From Bacteroidota bacterium (GTDB lineage Bacteria > Bacteroidota > Bacteroidia > NS11-12g > UBA9320), in NCBI GenBank assembly GCA_947468275.1, contig CANIKO010000004.1:167429-231428 (forward strand): 64,000 nucleotides of DNA, written 5' to 3'. Both the position numbers and the translations under genes were made by a program. Below the pieces are notes generated by a model. The model was not told the DNA's origin, searched no databases, and saw only the letters and a list, made by a program, of their open reading frames with translations. How positions within the stretch are numbered: the first letter of the stretch is position 1; every line of letters starts with the position of its first letter. Positions 58,408-64,000 of the stretch are shown in pieces.

Positions 58408-58817
58408 TGAGTGGAGAGTAAGTAACCTTGCAAAATTAGAGTAGCACTCATAGAATCCAAGTTTTTTTTATCTTGGCGTTGTTTTTTTTTATATCCCCCT
58501 TCTATCATTGTACTTATGGCCATTTTTGTAGTATATCGTTCATCGTATCTAACAACAGGTATACTTGGTATTTGTTGAATAAGTTTTTTTAGAAATGGTT
58601 TTATATGCATTTCACTTTCTGATGGCTGACCGTTCATTTGAATAGGAAGGCCAACAACAATAAGATCAACCGATTCTTTTTGAGAATAATTTACAATAAA
58701 ATTTATAACATCATTAGGATGAATGGTATCAAGAGCTGTTGCAATAATTTGAAGTGGATCAGTTACTGCTATACCAACACGTTTTGTTCCGTAATCAAGG
58801 GCTAAAATTCTGCCCAT
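58404..58817 (-). CDS. ruvX: Holliday junction resolvase-like / pre-16S rRNA nuclease YqgF
   Basis: RILALDYGTKRVGIAVTDPL, VVGLPIQMNG, DERYTTKMA. Confidence 0.95.
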   Translation of the reverse strand: MGRILALDYGTKRVGIAVTDPLQIIATALDTIHPNDVINFIVNYSQKESVDLIVVGLPIQMNGQPSESEMHIKPFLKKLIQQIPSIPVVRYDERYTTKMAISTMIEGGYKKKQRQDKKNLDSMSATLILQGYLLSTQ

Positions 58818-59239
58818 TAATTACTAAATATTATTGGAATCATTTGGTATACAGGAACGACTTTGCCATCCTGTTTACCGGGTATCCATTTAGGCATATT
58901 TGCAAAAATTTTAACGGCTTGTTCTTCCAATCCATAACCCAATTTTGCCCCAACTGTTCTAACCTGATTTAATGAGCCATCCTTTTCTACTACAAATTCA
59001 ACATTTACTTTACCATGTATATTGTGTTTCATAGCTTCGAAAGGATAGGTAAGATGTTCAGTTATATATCGTTTTAATGCCATTTTACCTCCAGGAAAAT
59101 GGGGCATTTCGCCAACAATTATAAATGGTTTTTCTGATTGCGTTAATTTCAATGGATTGTTAATTGCCAATTGAAACGATAACATTGCCATCCCTAAAGC
59201 TAGGATAATATAAATCTTGCTATTTTTTTTAAATGTCAT
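58817..59239 (-). CDS. small TonB C-terminal-domain protein
   Basis: N-terminal TM, FPGGKMALKRYITEHLTYPFEAMKHNIHGKVNVEFVVEKDGSL TonB_C. Confidence 0.88.
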   Translation of the reverse strand: MTFKKNSKIYIILALGMAMLSFQLAINNPLKLTQSEKPFIIVGEMPHFPGGKMALKRYITEHLTYPFEAMKHNIHGKVNVEFVVEKDGSLNQVRTVGAKLGYGLEEQAVKIFANMPKWIPGKQDGKVVPVYQMIPIIFSN

Positions 59240-59274
59240 TTTAAGATAAGGAAACGAAATTAATAAATAAAAAG

Positions 59275-59742
59275 TTACTTCACAACCTTATTTGCGCAAT
59301 AGGAACTGGCAAAAGCTTCTGGTTTTGCCTTAAAAGTGTACCCCATTCCTAGTATATACCCCATAGCCTCTTTTAGTGCAATATTTGACCTAAATTCTGG
59401 ATTAGTGTTGATATCTACATGCACCTCCAATTCAACATTATACTCATCCAGAACAGGACAAATAATATATGCTATTTGGATAGAATCCGATACCTCCAGA
59501 ATCAGTCTTTCCTTTAAAGACATTTTTCTCTCTGTTTGGTAAGTATTATAAAAAATAAATCCTCCTTTGCCCTCCCTTACAAAAACAATGGCTGTAGCAA
59601 ATTCAGTAATACTGCCCTTTACCTGTGAATCAGTTCCGATGCATACCTTAATTTTGTTGCCTTGTTCCTCTATCATTTTTTGTTGTATTTCATCGATGAT
59701 AGGAAGTTGTAGCAATTCGCCGTTTAATTTTCGCCATGCCAT
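59275..59742 (-). CDS. YkuK-type RNase H-like protein
   Basis: KVCIGTDSQVKGSITEFATAIVF, VHVDINTNPEFRSNIALKEAMGYILGMGY. Confidence 0.8.
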   Translation of the reverse strand: MAWRKLNGELLQLPIIDEIQQKMIEEQGNKIKVCIGTDSQVKGSITEFATAIVFVREGKGGFIFYNTYQTERKMSLKERLILEVSDSIQIAYIICPVLDEYNVELEVHVDINTNPEFRSNIALKEAMGYILGMGYTFKAKPEAFASSYCANKVVK

Positions 59743-59852
59743 TCTACAAATCTCAACAAAACATATAAAAGATTAGTTATATCATTAACACATTATTGTA
59801 AAAATGCCTTTAAAAACTGAACTTTGCGGCCTCTATTTTTTAGCAAAACACA

Positions 59853-60854
59853 TTGACACAATCAGAAATAATAAAAGCTCTTGAAACACTAGGGAGCAAA
59901 TTATCAACTATCACATCGGAAGATGATTTAGTTACAAAGGCCCAAATCGAAAACCAATGGTTTACTCCCTCTTGGCAGCTATTTGCTTTTAAATACTGGG
60001 CGAGTCAACTGAACTCAGCCAACCTCAATCAATGGGTTTCCAATTATAAATTCACAAACAATCCTAAAAAAGTGGGTTTGATAATGGCAGGAAACATTCC
60101 TCTTGTGGGAATGCATGATTTAATAAGTATTTTAATTTCAGGTCATATAGCTTTAGTGAAACCTTCATCGGATGACAAAATCCTCACCCCTTGGATAATA
60201 GAACAACTGATATCAATTGACCCAAGGTTTAAGGAAAAAATAATTCAAGTGGAAAAATTAAACTCTTGCGAAGCACTAATAGCAACAGGTAGCAATAATA
60301 CTGCCCGCTATTTTGAATACTACTTTAGCAAGGTTCCAAAAATTATCAGAAAAAACAGAAACAGTTTTGCTGTATTAACCGGAAATGAAACCAATAATGA
60401 ACTCTCAGGATTAGCAGATGATATTTTCTCCTATTTTGGGTTGGGCTGCCGCAATGTTTCAAAATTAATGGTTCCTGAAAATTACGATTTTCAACGTTTT
60501 TTTGAAGCTTTAGAAAAATACAAAACTTCCGTAAACCATAATAAATACTATAATAATTACACCTATCACAAGGCCTTGTTTTTAATGAATATTGCCCAAC
60601 ATTTTGATAATGGTTTTTTATTATTAAAAGAAGATGAAAAAATAGCATCGCCATTGGGATGTATTTTTTATTCCGTCTATAAAGATAGAAATGATATTCT
60701 AGAATTTATTGACCAAAATCGGGAAAGTATTCAGATTGTTATTGGCAACCCAAATTTCATTAAAGAATGCATAATATTTGGTCAATCTCAAAATCCTAAA
60801 ATTGATGATTATGCTGACGACATGGATACTTTGAAATTTTTGAATCAATTGTAA
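59853..60854 (+). CDS. acyl-CoA reductase (LuxC-like)
   Basis: TTG start; GLIMAGNIPLVGMHDLISILISGHIALVKPSSDDK, ATGSNNTARYFEYYF, GLGCRNVSKL. Confidence 0.88.
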   Translation: MTQSEIIKALETLGSKLSTITSEDDLVTKAQIENQWFTPSWQLFAFKYWASQLNSANLNQWVSNYKFTNNPKKVGLIMAGNIPLVGMHDLISILISGHIALVKPSSDDKILTPWIIEQLISIDPRFKEKIIQVEKLNSCEALIATGSNNTARYFEYYFSKVPKIIRKNRNSFAVLTGNETNNELSGLADDIFSYFGLGCRNVSKLMVPENYDFQRFFEALEKYKTSVNHNKYYNNYTYHKALFLMNIAQHFDNGFLLLKEDEKIASPLGCIFYSVYKDRNDILEFIDQNRESIQIVIGNPNFIKECIIFGQSQNPKIDDYADDMDTLKFLNQL

Positions 60855-60928
60855 TATAAGTAATTAGAAAAAAAACCTTTCAGAATTGACAGTTTAAACG
60901 TTTATTTACAGCTTAAAACAAGAATATC

Positions 60929-61888
60929 ATGCATATGGAATCGCTTATTTCAACAAACTTAGCATTAAAAAAACAACGGGACTTTGGCAGAGGAAAGGTT
61001 AGGGATGTATACAATATAAACGACGATCTCCTTGTTCTCGTTTCTAGTGACCGTATTTCGGCTTTTGATCAGGTATTGCCCCGGGCAATACCATTTAAAG
61101 GTCAAGTATTAAACCAAGTAGCTTCTTTTTTTTTAGAGAAAACCAAAGACTTGGTACCCAATTGGAAAATAGCTGAACCTGACCCACATGTTACTGTCGG
61201 TTACAAATGTGAACCATTTAGCGTCGAATTTGTAATTCGGGGATATTTGGCAGGTCATTCATGGCGTCTATATAAATCTGGAGAAAGAACTATTTGTGGG
61301 GAAACATTACCCGAAGGACTTAAAGAAAATGACCCCTTGCCAACTCCAATACTCACTCCTACTACCAAGGCTAAAAGTGGACACGATATGGACATATCTA
61401 AAATTGAACTAATAAACCAAAAGATTTTAAAAAAGAAAGATTTGGAAAAATTAGAACATTACGCCCAAACACTTTTTAAAGCAGGAACTGACCATGCGGC
61501 TTCTCAAAATTTGATATTAGTCGATACCAAATATGAATTTGGAACCCGCGATGGCAAAATAATGTTGATAGATGAAATTCACACCCCCGATTCATCGCGC
61601 TATTTTTATAAAGATACTTACGAACAAATTCAAAGTAAAGACCAACAACAAAGGCAGTTATCTAAGGAATTTGTGAGACAATGGTTAATTGAAAATGGGT
61701 TTCAGGGCAAAGAAGGTCAGCTAGTTCCTGTAATGACAGATGATTTTATTAATTTAGTAACGAGTAGATACATTGAATTATTCGAACAAATAACCGGAAC
61801 AAAATTCATAAAAAGGTCATATAAGAATATTTCTGAAACGATTGAATTGGCTGTTAATACTTTTATAACAAATTATTACGAGAAATAA
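60929..61888 (+). CDS. purC: phosphoribosylaminoimidazole-succinocarboxamide synthase
   Basis: RGKVRDVYNINDDLLVLVSSDRISAFDQVLP, EFVIRGYLAGHSW, LIDEIHTPDSSRY. Confidence 0.96.
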   Translation: MHMESLISTNLALKKQRDFGRGKVRDVYNINDDLLVLVSSDRISAFDQVLPRAIPFKGQVLNQVASFFLEKTKDLVPNWKIAEPDPHVTVGYKCEPFSVEFVIRGYLAGHSWRLYKSGERTICGETLPEGLKENDPLPTPILTPTTKAKSGHDMDISKIELINQKILKKKDLEKLEHYAQTLFKAGTDHAASQNLILVDTKYEFGTRDGKIMLIDEIHTPDSSRYFYKDTYEQIQSKDQQQRQLSKEFVRQWLIENGFQGKEGQLVPVMTDDFINLVTSRYIELFEQITGTKFIKRSYKNISETIELAVNTFITNYYEK

Positions 61889-61923
61889 TCATATTTGCAA
61901 ACTTTAGAAATTAATTATTATTT

Positions 61924-63588
61924 ATGAATATCAAAAAAACGATTCTTTTATTTTTACTTTTTAGTTCGGCCTCGCTTATGGCCCAAACTGTTAAACAATT
62001 TGCTGGTATCCCAAATGAGGTTGATCCTTGGGCAACCTATGAAAACACAACCGTTGCATTAACTGGAGCTCATTTTTATCAACCAGAAGGTATCATGTGG
62101 GATAAGTCTGGCAACATGTGGATTACTGAAAGAAATAAAATTCGAGTAGTAATTAGCGGACAAGTATATAATCGTGCAGGTAAATTAGGTGATGGTAATG
62201 GTTCCCAAAGTTATAGAAACGGTACTGGCACTGGTGGCGATTTTTCAGGTGCCCATTTTTTTGCCCCTTCTTCAATAGTTGCAGACCCATCAACAGGTGT
62301 TTTGTATATTGTAGATTCAGAAAACCACGCTATCCGGAAAATGGATGCCTTTGTCAATGTAGGTAATGGACAAGTCGTTTCTACTTTTGCAGGAGCTGAT
62401 GTACAAACTAATAATATTGGATTGGCAGGCAGCGCTGATGGAACTGGACTTAATGCAAGATTTAATGTTCCTAAAGGAATTGTTAGAGATGCAAGTGGTA
62501 ATATGTATGTTACCGATTGGAGTAATTTCACCATCCGTAAAGTAACCTCAGCTGGAGTTGTAACTACTTTAGCAGGAAAGGCCGGAGTTACAGGATTTGC
62601 TGATGGAACAGGTACGACAGCTACCTTTGCCGGACCTTATGGTATTGCTCAATTGGATGCCAATAACTTAGTGGTTAGCGATATGGATAATGGAACTATT
62701 CGCACCGTTCACATGACTACCGGAGTAGTTACCACGCTTTGTGGTAAAGCTGAAGATTGGGGTTATATTGATGGCAATTTTGCCGCGGCACGATTTAATA
62801 CCCCAAGAGGATTAGCAGTAGTTGATGGTAAAATTTACGTTTGTGATGGTCCATCCATTAGGGTAATCGATGTGAATGCGAAAACAGTTTCAACTTTTGC
62901 TGGTAGTACATCTTTAACAGGAAATACGGATGGAGAAGGCACAGCAGCTCGATTCGGTGAATTGGTAGGAATGGCTTACGATGGAAAAATTAGTCTTTAT
63001 GTAACTGATCATTATTATAATGTTATAAAAACAGTAACGATAAATAGCCTTGCCCCTATAGTTAATTTTTCGGCAAGTAAAACCAAAGCAGTTGTTGATG
63101 CGGAAATAGTAACATTAACAAATACAACTACCGGTAAACCTGCTACCTCATTAAAATGGACTATTAATCCTGCCTCGTATACCATAACTACGGGAACGTT
63201 AACAGCGGCTCCTTTAAGTGTTAAATTCACCTCAACGGGATTTTATCATGTAACATTAAAAGTAACCAATACTTATGGCAAAGATTCTTTAACAAGAAAT
63301 AATTATATAAGCGTTTCCACCGTTGGAATAAAAGAAGTACCTGAAAGTGTTTCTGTTGGAGTATATCCTAATCCATCCAATGGAATATTTACATTACAAA
63401 GTTTATATGGTAATTTCCCTATTCAATCCTACGAAGTAATTGATATAACAGGAAAACTTTTAATATCAAAAACATGCAATAATTCTTTGACTGAAACTTT
63501 TGATATTAGCAATGCTCAAAGCGGGTTTTATTTTATTAGGGTAAAAACTTCACAGGGAGCCAATACCTTGAAATTACAGAAGATTTAA
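61924..63588 (+). CDS. secreted NHL-repeat protein with PKD-like domain and T9SS type A sorting domain
   Basis: repeats G..ARFNVPKGIVRDASGNMYVTDWSNFTIRKV; VGVYPNPSNGIFTLQS...GFYFIRVKTSQGANTLKLQKI. Confidence 0.9.
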   Translation: MNIKKTILLFLLFSSASLMAQTVKQFAGIPNEVDPWATYENTTVALTGAHFYQPEGIMWDKSGNMWITERNKIRVVISGQVYNRAGKLGDGNGSQSYRNGTGTGGDFSGAHFFAPSSIVADPSTGVLYIVDSENHAIRKMDAFVNVGNGQVVSTFAGADVQTNNIGLAGSADGTGLNARFNVPKGIVRDASGNMYVTDWSNFTIRKVTSAGVVTTLAGKAGVTGFADGTGTTATFAGPYGIAQLDANNLVVSDMDNGTIRTVHMTTGVVTTLCGKAEDWGYIDGNFAAARFNTPRGLAVVDGKIYVCDGPSIRVIDVNAKTVSTFAGSTSLTGNTDGEGTAARFGELVGMAYDGKISLYVTDHYYNVIKTVTINSLAPIVNFSASKTKAVVDAEIVTLTNTTTGKPATSLKWTINPASYTITTGTLTAAPLSVKFTSTGFYHVTLKVTNTYGKDSLTRNNYISVSTVGIKEVPESVSVGVYPNPSNGIFTLQSLYGNFPIQSYEVIDITGKLLISKTCNNSLTETFDISNAQSGFYFIRVKTSQGANTLKLQKI

Positions 63589-63609
63589 TTTTTTTAAAAC
63601 ATAATTTTT

Positions 63610-63642
63610 AAAAAGAGGCTGCTATATAGTAGCCTCTTTTTT
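63610..63642 (+). terminator. Rho-independent terminator
   Basis: aaaaaGAGGCTGCTAtaTAGTAGCCTCtttttt. Confidence 0.85.
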
Positions 63643-63716
63643 ATTGTTTAAAAATTCGTTTAGCCTATTAAATAGTCAAATCTTAAAAAGCAATTAAGAA
63701 AAGCGTTTACTTGCAT

Positions 63717-63774
63717 TAGGGGCTGTCAGCCCCTATAACCCTGACCTTCTTTTTTGCTTGACAAAAAAAGAAGG
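63717..63774. repeat. two adjacent hairpins at start of noncoding repeat-like tract
   Basis: taGGGGCTGtCAGCCCCta (63717-63735) and CCTTCTTTTTT-gcttgac-AAAAAAAGAAGG (63745-63774). Confidence 0.7.
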
Positions 63775-64000
63775 CAAAAAATTGCTCACCCGTTTATGCT
63801 AATTTTCAATGGTGTTCGCGAATGCTTCGGCATTTCAAGCCAAAAATATACTCCCTCCGCACCTGCTTACCCACGCCCGTATTTTTGGCCTCCCAACGCA
63901 CCTTAACCTTGAAACTTTTGCAGTTAAACAAAACTATGTCTGTTTGTAGCCGTGTGGTGGCCTGTCAGAAACCGAGGAACGAGGTTAGCAAATGCCTTAA

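Noticed and set aside
1-64000. prophage, IS element, CRISPR-Cas, defence island or biosynthetic cluster
   Set aside because: No transposase, integrase, Cas, phage structural, restriction, NRPS/PKS or similar protein was seen; gene order is core-like throughout.

Overview
This is a 64-kb, AT-rich window from a member of the Bacteroidota. Support comes from T9SS type A and type B C-terminal sorting domains, TANNTTTG promoter boxes, a SusC/TonB-receptor-like plus DUF4249 pair, and kdsB. It is mostly dense core housekeeping sequence: hisS, valS, gyrA, murF, rsmE, kdsB, rseP, hscB, rnhA, tsaE, miaE, mnmD, def, ruvX, purC, a GDP-heptose trio hddA/hddC/gmhB, and one tRNA-Leu(CAA). I see no prophage, IS element, CRISPR array, rRNA or complete T9SS machinery, and I found no clearly new multi-gene defence or metabolic system. 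The best second-look items are: (1) an M1 metallopeptidase whose C-terminal ~385 residues look like an Omp85-type outer-membrane barrel; (2) a 20-nt tRNA 3'-end fragment plus terminator near the left edge that could be an old integration-site scar; (3) long perfect or near-perfect palindromes abutting start and stop codons (19565-19612, 29726-29763, 26068-26147, 8787-8851); (4) an untracked 38-aa single-TM small ORF upstream of a MORN/YwqK-repeat protein; (5) homopolymer tracts (G9, G7) inside a permease gene; (6) an archaeal-type DGGGP-synthase-like UbiA enzyme; and (7) orphan proteins of unknown function. All calls are by eye from the sequence; no searches were run.
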